Below, piece after piece: positions 25,509 to 33,555 of a stretch of DNA of 64,000 nucleotides; the stretch's first letter is position 1, and each line of letters opens with the position of its first letter. Source of the stretch: JBBRMW01 sp965246845 (lineage in GTDB: Bacteria; Chloroflexota; Anaerolineae; Aggregatilineales; UBA2796). The stretch covers positions 372,001-436,000 of the forward strand of contig CBDFFR010000012.1 of assembly GCA_965246845.1 (NCBI GenBank). The letters are read 5' to 3'. The position numbers and the translations under genes were made by a program. The notes under the pieces are model-generated. The model was given only the letters and a program-made list of their open reading frames with translations, ran no database searches and was not told where the DNA came from.

Positions 25509-25776
25509 TTATTTAGCATTAAGGTTTGTCGTGATGATTTGATTGGCGTGCAGCGCCGCCAGCGCTTCGGTAAAGGGCGGATGCACAATCCCAAACTCAG
25601 TGACAATGCCCGATAGGCCTGCGGCGGGGGTGACATCGAATGCCGGGTTGCGGACCGGCTATTCCGCCGGGATGAGTTCAAGCCCGTAAGGGCGGCGGAC
25701 CTCATCGAGCGAGCGACGGCAGCCGGCACTGATCGATCATGCGGACGCTGTTGTTCGCCCATTCGACTGTGAGCAT
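25509..25776 (-). pseudogene. mtnA: mtnA remnant: internally deleted methylthioribose-1-phosphate isomerase
   Basis: On the minus strand from the ATG at 25776, the sequence reads MLTVEWANNSVRMIDQCRLP, which matches the MtnA N-terminus. After about 22 codons it changes frame and jumps to the C-terminal part: SLDEVRRPYGLELIPAE, an in-frame TAG, then PVRNPAFDVTPAAGLSGIVT and EFGIVHPPF, ending with TAA at 25509. The usual gene is about 1.05 kb, so roughly 0.8 kb of the middle is gone. The joint, frame change and stop make it non-functional. MtnA acts in methionine salvage; no other salvage gene is in the window. The region between it and 26000 shows no other gene. Confidence 0.72.
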
Positions 25777-25960
25777 CTCAAAATGTCCCATTTGCTTGCG
25801 GGTTCTATTCTTCCGGAGAGTGCCGTGAAGTACCAGATTTCGCGGAAGGTCCCGCAGGAGATGCAAAATTTCGTTATGAAGTAGACGATTGCGGCGGCTT
25901 CCGAAAGATGAGGAGCGCTGCGATGATTAGACGTTCAAGCATGAGCACTATAAGACTGTG

Positions 25961-25966
25961 TATAAT
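25961..25966 (+). promoter_or_regulatory. -10 box before the secreted protein gene
   Basis: TATAAT 34 bases upstream of the ATG at 26001, preceded by TGTG. No clear -35 at 16-18 bases. Confidence 0.45.
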
Positions 25967-26000
25967 CTGGTAACAAAATGGCTGAGTGGAGACTTGAAAC

Positions 26001-26987
26001 ATGAAGTTACATAATGCAATAAAGGTGTGCGTAGTTCTTATTGTGGAAACTGTAGCACTAATTTCAGGTGGCAGCCGCGCCCGCGCAATGGATGCAGCGT
26101 TGCAACAGCTAATCGACAGATTCGATCCGGGGCTGGCCGGAGCTTACGCAGCTCATTACGGGCAAGATGTTAACCTGACACAGACCGTCGGTAATTTCAG
26201 CGTGAATGTGCAGTGGATTTATACCGACGCGAACCGCATCACGCTTGCATATACCGCATCGGTACGAAATGAGAAAACCTACAACAATCTCTCTCCACGC
26301 AATACACTCGCGTTTTCCGATGGGAGGCACATTCGTCCGGCAGGTGGATTCGGAAACGGGATTGTTTACACGAGCGACAACGTGGGGACGAATGCGTATA
26401 TCAGTAACTTCATCCAGGACCCCGCGAACGTCGCGACCTCACAAACCAAACTACGCCTCTCGGTCGAAATTGAAGCATTCGATCCAGACCTGATTGAGCA
26501 GCAATCTACACCGGACGCGAGCGGCAATGTAGCGCCACTTGGCCCACTCGGTCCGACGGTCGGTCCGTTCATCTTCGAGTTCAACGTTGCGGAAACACCA
26601 CGCCGAGATGTTACAGTGAACCAAACGAGCGTGGATCAAGGAATCAAGCTGAAGTTACAAAATGTCACGGTCACGCCCGCACAGGTGCTTGGCACGTTAT
26701 GCGTCGTTACATCTGAAACTTCATTTTCGGAATGGGGACCATTCGCTAGTCTCACGGTTCCGGGCGCAGAAATCAACCCTTCGATGCTCTCTGGTGCATT
26801 GTACCCTCGCGATGAGCCGAATTGTTTCGACCTTCGTTTCAACGTCGCATATTACGCGAACACTGGAGAATGGACGATTAGCGTCCCAATTTTGATAGGC
26901 AACAAACAAAATCTGGCGAGCGATGATCCCGATAAATTCATGCGGCTCGCGGGGGATTGGAAATTCACGTTCCAGGTTGGGGAATAA
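26001..26987 (+). CDS. Secreted protein of unknown function (DUF4179-like flavour)
   Basis: A 328-residue protein with a signal peptide of about 29 residues (ends SRARA). The rest is beta-rich and Thr/Asn-rich with no repeats. Segments such as VTVNQTSVDQGIKLKLQNV resemble the DUF4179/DUF5643 modules of anti-sigma-type exported proteins, but no transmembrane anchor or adjacent sigma factor is present, so this stays tentative. It is preceded by the mtnA remnant and its own -10 box. Confidence 0.6.
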   Translation: MKLHNAIKVCVVLIVETVALISGGSRARAMDAALQQLIDRFDPGLAGAYAAHYGQDVNLTQTVGNFSVNVQWIYTDANRITLAYTASVRNEKTYNNLSPRNTLAFSDGRHIRPAGGFGNGIVYTSDNVGTNAYISNFIQDPANVATSQTKLRLSVEIEAFDPDLIEQQSTPDASGNVAPLGPLGPTVGPFIFEFNVAETPRRDVTVNQTSVDQGIKLKLQNVTVTPAQVLGTLCVVTSETSFSEWGPFASLTVPGAEINPSMLSGALYPRDEPNCFDLRFNVAYYANTGEWTISVPILIGNKQNLASDDPDKFMRLAGDWKFTFQVGE

Positions 26988-27014
26988 ACGCGAGCAAAGT
27001 GCGTGTTTTTGTAG

Positions 27015-27036
27015 GGGCGGACCGCTGTGTCTGTCC
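27015..27036. repeat. Type A palindromic repeat, degenerate
   Basis: GGGCGGAC-CGCTGT-GTCTGTCC; the right arm has two changes. It is preceded by GTAG and followed by GGTATTTGCAT. It lies between the secreted protein gene and ftcD. Confidence 0.72.
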
Positions 27037-27115
27037 GGTATTTGCATCGGTTAGCGCCTTTGTCGAGGCTGTAGCCTGCGCGCCCAGTTTACTGTAAATT
27101 ATTTGTGCGCTCCGC

Positions 27116-27121
27116 TATAAT
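27116..27121 (+). promoter_or_regulatory. -10 box of ftcD
   Basis: TATAAT; the ATG at 27120 overlaps it, so translation more likely begins at ATG 27150 (or GTG 27165). This box therefore decides the start. Confidence 0.45.
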
Positions 27122-27149
27122 GCCGCGCGTGTCTATCCGCTTCTCATCC

Positions 27150-28682
27150 ATGCGAGCAAACCCCGTGAGCGCGATCATCGAGTGCATCCCGAATTTCAGC
27201 GAAGGCCGCCGCCCGGAGGTGATCCGCGCGATTGTCGATGCGATTACCGCCGCTGCGCCCGTCACGCTCCTCGACGTGAGCAGCGACGCCGACCATAACC
27301 GCACCGTTGTCACCTTTATCGGGGAGCCGGAAGCCGTCGCGCAAGCCGCCTTCGCCGGGATCGCCAAAGCCGCCGACCTGATCGATATGGAACAGCACAA
27401 GGGCGAACATCCACGCATGGGCGCAACCGATGTCGTGCCATTCGTGCCGATACGCGGCGTAACGATGGCCGAGTGCGCACTGCTCGCAAAGAAACTCGGC
27501 GCACGGGTCGGCTCCGAGTTGAACATCCCGGTCTATCTCTACAAGGAAGCAGCGACACGCCCCGACCGCTACGAACTGCCGGATGTGCGCAAGGGCGAAT
27601 ACGAAGGCATCCGCGAGGCGGTCAAGACTGACCCCACGCGCAAGCCCGATTATGGTCCCGCGTCGCTCGGCAAGGCAGGGGCGACCGCGATTGGCGCGCG
27701 TCCGGCGCTCGTCGCCTACAATGTCTACCTGAACACGAGCGAGGTCAAGGTCGCGAAAGCAATTGCGAAAGCGATGCGCTTTTCAAGCGGCGGCCTTCGC
27801 AATATTCAAGCATCCGGCTTCCTCGTCGAAGGCAAGGCGCAGGTGAGCATGAACCTTCTCGATTATGAAAAGACACCGCTCGCCCGCGTACAGGAACTTT
27901 TGAAAATCGAAACTGCGCGCTACGGCGTGACGATCCAATTCAGTGAATTAATCGGGCTGATCCCGGAAGCAGCGCTCGTAGACGCCGCGCGCTGGTATCT
28001 GCAACTGGACCGCTTCGAGCCGAATCAAATCCTCGAACACAAGCTGATGGGGAGCGCGACGACAGGCAGCGCGAGCGACGACCCGACCGGGTTCATTGCA
28101 ACCGTCGCCGCCGGGACGCCTGCGCCGGGTGGGGGTGCGGTCGCGGCGCTGGCCGGGGCGCTCGCCGCCGCGCTGCCGGAAATGGTCGCGAAGCTGACCA
28201 TCGGCAAAAAGAAATACGCAGATGTGGAAACGGAAATGGTCGCGCTCGCCTCCCGCGCGGAAACGTTACGCGCACAGTTGACGGCACAAATCGCGGCAGA
28301 TTCAGCAGCATTCGCAGCGGTGATGGCGGCGGGTAAGCTGGATAAAGAGAACGCAGAACGCGAGCCGAAGATGCAGGCCGCGCTGCTACATGCCGCCGAA
28401 GTGCCGCTCGCGGTGCTGGAACTCAGTGCGCAGGCACTTGACCTCTCGCTCATCGCGGCGCAAAAAGGCAATCTCAACACGATCACCGACGCCGGGAGCG
28501 CGGCGCATATGGCGCTCGCAGCAGCGGAGAGTGCAGCGCTCAATGTGCGCGTGAACCTCAAGAGCATCACTGATGCTGCGCAGGTTCGGCGGCTGCGTGA
28601 TCGTCTGGAAAAGGCGCTCGCAATAGCGCGAACGAGTCACACGCAGGTATTAGGCGTCGTCGCGTCGCGCGGCGGCTTCTGA
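27150..28682 (+). CDS. ftcD: Glutamate formiminotransferase / formimino-THF cyclodeaminase
   Basis: A bifunctional folate enzyme of about 510 residues. The N-terminal two-domain formiminotransferase (about 1-300) begins IIECIPNFSEGRRPEVI and has SDADHNRTVVTF and the HPRMGATDVVPF-type segment (HPRMG here reads HPRMG-like HPHMG: EHPRMG). The C-terminal cyclodeaminase (about 330-510) carries TPAPGGGAVAALAGALAAAL, the folate/active-site loop. Formiminoglutamate comes from histidine breakdown; no hut genes are in the window. ATG 27150 was chosen because earlier ATGs overlap the -10 box; typical homologues start a few residues before IIECIPNF, so GTG 27165 is also possible. Confidence 0.92.
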   Translation: MRANPVSAIIECIPNFSEGRRPEVIRAIVDAITAAAPVTLLDVSSDADHNRTVVTFIGEPEAVAQAAFAGIAKAADLIDMEQHKGEHPRMGATDVVPFVPIRGVTMAECALLAKKLGARVGSELNIPVYLYKEAATRPDRYELPDVRKGEYEGIREAVKTDPTRKPDYGPASLGKAGATAIGARPALVAYNVYLNTSEVKVAKAIAKAMRFSSGGLRNIQASGFLVEGKAQVSMNLLDYEKTPLARVQELLKIETARYGVTIQFSELIGLIPEAALVDAARWYLQLDRFEPNQILEHKLMGSATTGSASDDPTGFIATVAAGTPAPGGGAVAALAGALAAALPEMVAKLTIGKKKYADVETEMVALASRAETLRAQLTAQIAADSAAFAAVMAAGKLDKENAEREPKMQAALLHAAEVPLAVLELSAQALDLSLIAAQKGNLNTITDAGSAAHMALAAAESAALNVRVNLKSITDAAQVRRLRDRLEKALAIARTSHTQVLGVVASRGGF

Positions 28683-28683
28683 A

Positions 28684-28751
28684 AACCGGCAAGCCGCGAC
28701 CCTTACGCCGCACTGCGCGCATTATGCAGGGGCGGACACACGGGTCCGCCC
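28684..28751. repeat. Composite repeat: diverged type B fragment plus type A
   Basis: CCGGCAAGCCGCGACCC with tail CTTACGCCGCACTGCGCGCATTATG, then a perfect type A palindrome at 28730-28751 (loop ACACGG). Same B-then-A order as at 19452. It lies between ftcD and the tRNA promoter. Confidence 0.75.
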
Positions 28752-28776
28752 GTCCGTGTCGGCCCGCTATGCACCC

Positions 28777-28805
28777 TTGCACGGACTGCTATTGTCCAGT
28801 ATGAT
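28777..28805 (+). promoter_or_regulatory. Promoter of tRNA-Pro
   Basis: TTGCAC (28777-28782), 17 bases, TATGAT (28800-28805). The mature tRNA begins 12 bases after the -10, a fitting distance for a short 5' leader. Confidence 0.65.
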
Positions 28806-28816
28806 AACAAGCAGTA

Positions 28817-28891
28817 CGGGGCATGGCGCAGCTTGGCTAGCGCGCTTGCATGGGGTGCAAGAGGCCTCCGGTTCAAATCCGGATGCCCCGA
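28817..28891 (+). tRNA. tRNA-Pro (anticodon GGG)
   Basis: Complete cloverleaf. Acceptor CGGGGCA pairs with TGCCCCG; the D-arm is around GCGCAGCTTGGCTAGCGC; the anticodon stem CTTGC/GCAAG encloses ATGGGGT, giving anticodon GGG (reads CCC and CCU). The T-arm CCGG-TTCAAAT-CCGG is perfect. The discriminator base is A and the 3' CCA is not encoded. The C1-G72 first pair is typical of bacterial tRNA-Pro. Confidence 0.96.
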
Positions 28892-29013
28892 CAAAAGATA
28901 GATAAATATCACAAAAAGGACGCTTCGCTGCAATCTCTGGCACGGAGCGTTTCCTTATGGCGTGTGAAAAACTGCGTGTTCATGCGAAAACAGGTCTAAT
29001 TACGAGATTTGAC

Positions 29014-30414
29014 ATGGCAGCACAAGACGCGATGGATCTGTTGGTGATTGGGGGCGGATCGGGCGGCCTTTCCGCGCTGGATTTCGCGCTGTCGCTCGGC
29101 GCGCGATGCGCTTTGGTCGAAAAGGATCGGATTGGCGGCGATTGCACCTGGACGGGCTGTGTCCCCTCGAAATCGCTGCTGCGCGTGGCGCGTAACGCCC
29201 GTGAGGTGCGGCTCGCGGCACAGTTCGGCGTTAACGTCGGGGAGCCAACAGTCGAAATGGCGCGCGTCCGCGATTACATTCAGCAGTCGGTGCGGCGCAT
29301 CGCGCAGGCCGAAACGCCGGAAAAGATGCGCGAGCGCGGTATCCAGACACATATCGGCGCGGCACGCTTCCTCGATAACAAAACCGTCGAAGTCGGCGGG
29401 CAACGCCTGACCGCGAAGAAGTTCATCGTCGCGACGGGCGCGCGTCCAACTATCCCGGATATTCCTGGTTTGAAGGATGCGGATCATCACACATACGAGA
29501 CGATTTTTGAGAATGATCGTCTGCCGGAACATCTGATCGTCATTGGCGGCGGTCCTATCGCGTGCGAAATCGGGCAGGCGTACCGCTTCCTCGGCGCACA
29601 GGTGACGCTCATCGCGCAGGAGGGCCTGCTGGAGCGGCACGAGCCGGAGGCGCGCGACCTGCTGACCGACCTGTTTCAGCGTGATGGTGTCGAGATTGTG
29701 CAGGCGAAAGCGGAGCGCGTTGATACACAGGATGGGCGCATCACCGTCATAGCAGGCGGCCAGCAAATCACGGGCGATATGCTGCTCGTGGCGGTCGGAC
29801 GCGCTCCGGTCGTGCGTGGGCTGGACCTCGAAAGCGCGGGCGTTGAATACACCGCCGGTGGCATTACCGTCAATGATTCACTGCAAACCACCGCGCCTAG
29901 CATCTATGCCGTCGGGGACTGCCTCGGTGGTCCGCAATTCACGCACTATGCAGGCTGGCAAGCCTTCCATGCAGTGCGTAGCGCGCTTCTACCCGGCAAG
30001 AGCAAGGGCAAAGCGATCAGCCCGCAAGCGACTTTCACCATGCCGGAAGTCGCGATGACAGGTCTCACGGAAGCCGACGCGCGCGAACAGCACGGCGACA
30101 AGGTGCGCGCGGATGTGCGACCCATGACGAAAAATGATCGCGGGATCGCGGAGCGCGAAACGGAAGGCTTCGTGAAGCTGGTCTATAAAGGCGATACGAT
30201 CCTCGGCGCGACGCTGGTTTGCCCGACAGCAGGCGATGCAATCAACGAGTGGACGCTCGCGATCCACAACGGGATCAAGCTGGCCGATTTCGCGGGTGCG
30301 ATCCACATTTATCCGACCTATTCCACCGCCTCGCAGCAGGTCGCGGCAGAGGTCGCGCTTAAGCATTTTCTGGAAAGCGCAGTTGGAAAAATCGCGCTGC
30401 GACTGGGGATGTAA
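29014..30414 (+). CDS. FAD-dependent pyridine nucleotide-disulfide oxidoreductase
   Basis: A 466-residue flavoprotein of the dihydrolipoamide dehydrogenase / mercuric reductase superfamily. FAD motif LLVIGGGSGGLSA is at the N-terminus; the redox disulfide is Cys44-x4-Cys49 in GGDCTWTGCVPSKSLL; the NAD(P) motif is VIGGGPIACEIG; the second FAD motif ends YAVGDC. The C-terminal dimer motif is IHIYPTYST rather than the HPT-S/T-E of lipoamide dehydrogenase, and there is no N-terminal metal-binding domain or C-terminal Cys pair. It is therefore neither a standard Lpd nor MerA, and the substrate is open. ATG 29014 was chosen; the frame is open back to 28957. Confidence 0.85.
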   Translation: MAAQDAMDLLVIGGGSGGLSALDFALSLGARCALVEKDRIGGDCTWTGCVPSKSLLRVARNAREVRLAAQFGVNVGEPTVEMARVRDYIQQSVRRIAQAETPEKMRERGIQTHIGAARFLDNKTVEVGGQRLTAKKFIVATGARPTIPDIPGLKDADHHTYETIFENDRLPEHLIVIGGGPIACEIGQAYRFLGAQVTLIAQEGLLERHEPEARDLLTDLFQRDGVEIVQAKAERVDTQDGRITVIAGGQQITGDMLLVAVGRAPVVRGLDLESAGVEYTAGGITVNDSLQTTAPSIYAVGDCLGGPQFTHYAGWQAFHAVRSALLPGKSKGKAISPQATFTMPEVAMTGLTEADAREQHGDKVRADVRPMTKNDRGIAERETEGFVKLVYKGDTILGATLVCPTAGDAINEWTLAIHNGIKLADFAGAIHIYPTYSTASQQVAAEVALKHFLESAVGKIALRLGM

Positions 30415-30486
30415 CCTCGCGATTTTGCAATTCGCGGGTAATATCAGCTTGCAAGCGTTTCAATTCGCAAAATTCGGAGTTCTGCT

Positions 30487-33468
30487 GTGCAGCAAACCTA
30501 CCGTCACCATATCCAATACACCGCGCGCAAAATCACGCGGCTGCTGAACGATTTCGCGCCTCATATCTATCGGCAACACCTGCCGCTCACGGTCGAGATC
30601 GCACCAGATGGAATCGACCCGGCGGCCTATGAGGGGTGGCAGCCGCTGCGCCCCGGTGAGTGGTGGGGCGCAAACGACGAATGGCGTTACTTGCACGCGG
30701 AAGCGACGATCCCGGTCGAGTGGGCAGGTCTGCGCGTTGCGCTCTTTGCGATGATCGGCAATACGATGTGGAACATTCATACCGAGGCGCTGCTCTCCGT
30801 GAATGGCGAAGTGCGACAGGGGTTCGACCCGTTCCACCGCGAAGCGCTGCTGACCGAAAGCGCGACAGGCGGCGAGCAGTATAGCTTCCTGCTGCGGGCG
30901 TGGACGACCTCGTTTCTGGCGGCGAACCCGGCTCCTGTGGCGCAGGTGTTCCAGACAATGGAGTTGGTGGAGGTCATCCCGGAAGCGCGGCGGCTCTTCC
31001 ACAGCTTCGAGACGGCGCTCGGCACGGCGCAGGCCATCGACCCAGACTCGCTCGAACATCACCAGCTTTTGAACGCGCTGGAAGCCGGGTATCAGGCATT
31101 GTACACCGCGTCCTTCGGCTCACCTGAATTCTACGCGAGCATCGCGGGCGCACAGGCGGCGCTCGATGCCGAACTCGCCAAAGGGCGCAGCATCCCGGCG
31201 CGCGTCGCCGCGACCGGACACGCGCATATTGATGTAGCGTGGCTGTGGCGCTTGAAGAACACGCGCGAAAAGGCACAACACAGCTTCGGGAACGTCCTGC
31301 GGCTGATGGAACAGTACCCGGATTTTCATTTCACGCAGAGCCAGGCGCAGCTTTACGATTATATTCAACAAGACGCGCCGCACATTTTGGCGCAAATCCA
31401 GCAGCGCGTGAAGGAAGGCCGCTGGGAGCCGACGGGCGGCGCGTGGGTCGAGCCGGATTGCAATATACCGAGCGGCGAGTCGCTGGTTCGGCAAATCCTC
31501 TACGGGCGGACGCTGCTGCGCAATCTGTTCGGGACCGACAGTCCGATCCTCTGGCTGCCAGATACATTCGGCTATAGCTGGGCGCTGCCGCAACTGATCA
31601 TGCGCTCCGGCCTGAAATATTTTATGACCAGCAAAATTAGCTGGAACCAGTACAACCGCCTGCCCTATGACTCGTTCCGCTGGCGTGGTATCGACGGTAC
31701 GGAAGTCGTGACGCACTTCCTGACGGCCTATCATGAGCATTCCGCCACCTATAACGGCGAGGTGACGCCGGATGAAGTCTCGCAAACATGGTCGCGCTAC
31801 CAGCAAAAGGAAGTCTCGCAGGAAGTGCTGACGTCCTTCGGGTGGGGCGATGGCGGCGGCGGTCCCACGCCGGAAATGCTCGAACGGCTGGACCGCATGA
31901 AGGATCACCCCGGCCTGCCGCAGGTCGAACAGGGCAGCGCCGCCGGGTTCTTCGAGCGGCTGGCGAGCAAAGCGGAAGCGCTGCCCGTCTGGAACGGCGA
32001 ACTCTATTTCGAGCTGCACCGGGGAACGTATACCACGCAGGCGCGCAACAAGCGCGCTAATCGTCAGGCTGAATTGCTCTATCATCGCGCGGAGTTTGCC
32101 GCCGCTGCCGCTTTCATTTTGATGAAGCAGCCATACCCGAAAGCACTGCTCGATGAAGGCTGGAAGCTGATTCTGCTCAACCAGTTTCACGACATTATCC
32201 CCGGTTCGTCCATCCCGGCGGTGTATGTGGACAGTGCGTTGGATTATGTGCGAATCATGCAAATCGGGCAGCAGGTGCTACACGACGCGCTGTCAGCGCT
32301 CTCTGAACGTTGGTCCGAAGAGCCGAACCTGTGGCTGGTCAGTTCCGGTCCGGTGCAGGGTATCCGGCGCGCGGGAACGCCGCCCGCGCAAGCTGCGGTG
32401 ATCCTCAACGCGAGCGAACGTCAAATCGAGACGGATTACCTGCGCGTGCAGTTCAACGCGCTTGGCGAGATCACTAGCCTCTTCGATAAGACCGTTGAGC
32501 GCGAGATCATCCCGCCCGGCGCGTTGGCAAACGTCTTGCAGGCGTTCGAGGACCGCCCGATGGATTGGGAAGCGTGGGACATCGATATTTATTTTGAGGA
32601 CAAGCACACGACGGCGACCCCGGTTTCCATTCAGCTTGTCGAATCCACACCCGGTGCGGCGACGCTTGAAGTCCACAAGCGGATCGGCGCGTCGGCAATC
32701 GTGCAGCGGATCACGGTCCGCGCGGATTCGCGACGCATCACCTTCCATACGCACATCGACTGGCAGGAGCGGCATACCCTGCTTAAGGTCGCCTTCCCGG
32801 TCGATCTGCTCGCGCCCGCCGCCACGTTTGATATTCAATTCGGCAATGTCGAGCGCCCGACGCACCGCAACACGAGTTGGGATTGGGCGCGCTTCGAGAG
32901 TGTGGGGCATAAATGGGCGCAGCTTGCCGAACGCGATTACGCCGTCGCTCTGCTGAACGATTGCAAATATGGCTACGATGTTCACGATAACGTGCTGCGC
33001 CTCTCGCTGCTACGCTCCCCGACCTGGCCGGACCCTAAAGCGGATCAAGGCGCGCACGAATTTACCTATAGCCTGTTCCTGAACCCCGGCGCGACGTTGT
33101 GGCGCACGGTGCAGGAAGGCTACGCCATGCACGACCCGGCATATCCTTTCGTGCCGGAACGCGCGGGCAGCCCACACGCGGACCTCTTCACGCTGTTTCA
33201 GGTCGATGGGACTGGCGTTATCCTCGAAACGGTGAAGGGCGCGGAAGACGGGCGCGGGATCATCGTGCGGCTATACGAAGCGGTCCGGCATCGCGGAAAT
33301 ACGGCGCTGCGCTGCGGGTTCCGCGTCGCGCAGGTAATCGAGACCAACCTGATCGAGGAAGATGAGCGCGAAATCCCGATTGATCACGCGACGACGGGCG
33401 ACGCGATCCCGCTCTATTTCACGCCCTATCAAATCCGTACCCTACGCATTATCCCCGCCGGGGAGTGA
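30487..33468 (+). CDS. Alpha-mannosidase (GH38)
   Basis: A 993-residue glycoside hydrolase family 38 enzyme that trims alpha-linked mannose. The zinc site HAHIDVAWLW is near residues 245-254. The nucleophile is Asp359 in WLPDTFGYS. The segment ..FGWGDGGGGPT.. near 450 and HDIIPGSS near 570 are family hallmarks, followed by the GH38 C-terminal beta domains. There is no signal peptide, so it is presumably cytosolic and may act on imported or recycled glycans. It begins with GTG in a leader with no clear ribosome site. Confidence 0.94.
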   Translation: MQQTYRHHIQYTARKITRLLNDFAPHIYRQHLPLTVEIAPDGIDPAAYEGWQPLRPGEWWGANDEWRYLHAEATIPVEWAGLRVALFAMIGNTMWNIHTEALLSVNGEVRQGFDPFHREALLTESATGGEQYSFLLRAWTTSFLAANPAPVAQVFQTMELVEVIPEARRLFHSFETALGTAQAIDPDSLEHHQLLNALEAGYQALYTASFGSPEFYASIAGAQAALDAELAKGRSIPARVAATGHAHIDVAWLWRLKNTREKAQHSFGNVLRLMEQYPDFHFTQSQAQLYDYIQQDAPHILAQIQQRVKEGRWEPTGGAWVEPDCNIPSGESLVRQILYGRTLLRNLFGTDSPILWLPDTFGYSWALPQLIMRSGLKYFMTSKISWNQYNRLPYDSFRWRGIDGTEVVTHFLTAYHEHSATYNGEVTPDEVSQTWSRYQQKEVSQEVLTSFGWGDGGGGPTPEMLERLDRMKDHPGLPQVEQGSAAGFFERLASKAEALPVWNGELYFELHRGTYTTQARNKRANRQAELLYHRAEFAAAAAFILMKQPYPKALLDEGWKLILLNQFHDIIPGSSIPAVYVDSALDYVRIMQIGQQVLHDALSALSERWSEEPNLWLVSSGPVQGIRRAGTPPAQAAVILNASERQIETDYLRVQFNALGEITSLFDKTVEREIIPPGALANVLQAFEDRPMDWEAWDIDIYFEDKHTTATPVSIQLVESTPGAATLEVHKRIGASAIVQRITVRADSRRITFHTHIDWQERHTLLKVAFPVDLLAPAATFDIQFGNVERPTHRNTSWDWARFESVGHKWAQLAERDYAVALLNDCKYGYDVHDNVLRLSLLRSPTWPDPKADQGAHEFTYSLFLNPGATLWRTVQEGYAMHDPAYPFVPERAGSPHADLFTLFQVDGTGVILETVKGAEDGRGIIVRLYEAVRHRGNTALRCGFRVAQVIETNLIEEDEREIPIDHATTGDAIPLYFTPYQIRTLRIIPAGE

Positions 33469-33555
33469 GGAAATCGCGGCGCGGACGTGTATTCTGCATT
33501 CGGCGCGGAGCGTCGCGATGAAGTGCGCGTAGTGTAAGCAGAAAGGATTTATCCC

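Noticed and set aside
25481..25762. A 93-codon open frame over the mtnA remnant
   Set aside because: The MtnA-like residues are in other frames; this frame is accidental.
28916..28956. Terminator after tRNA-Pro
   Set aside because: GGACGCTTCG and CGGAGCGTTTCC pair only imperfectly and no T-run follows; left unannotated.
31120..32262. A 380-codon minus-strand frame within the alpha-mannosidase gene
   Set aside because: Antisense shadow; the plus strand holds an intact GH38 enzyme.
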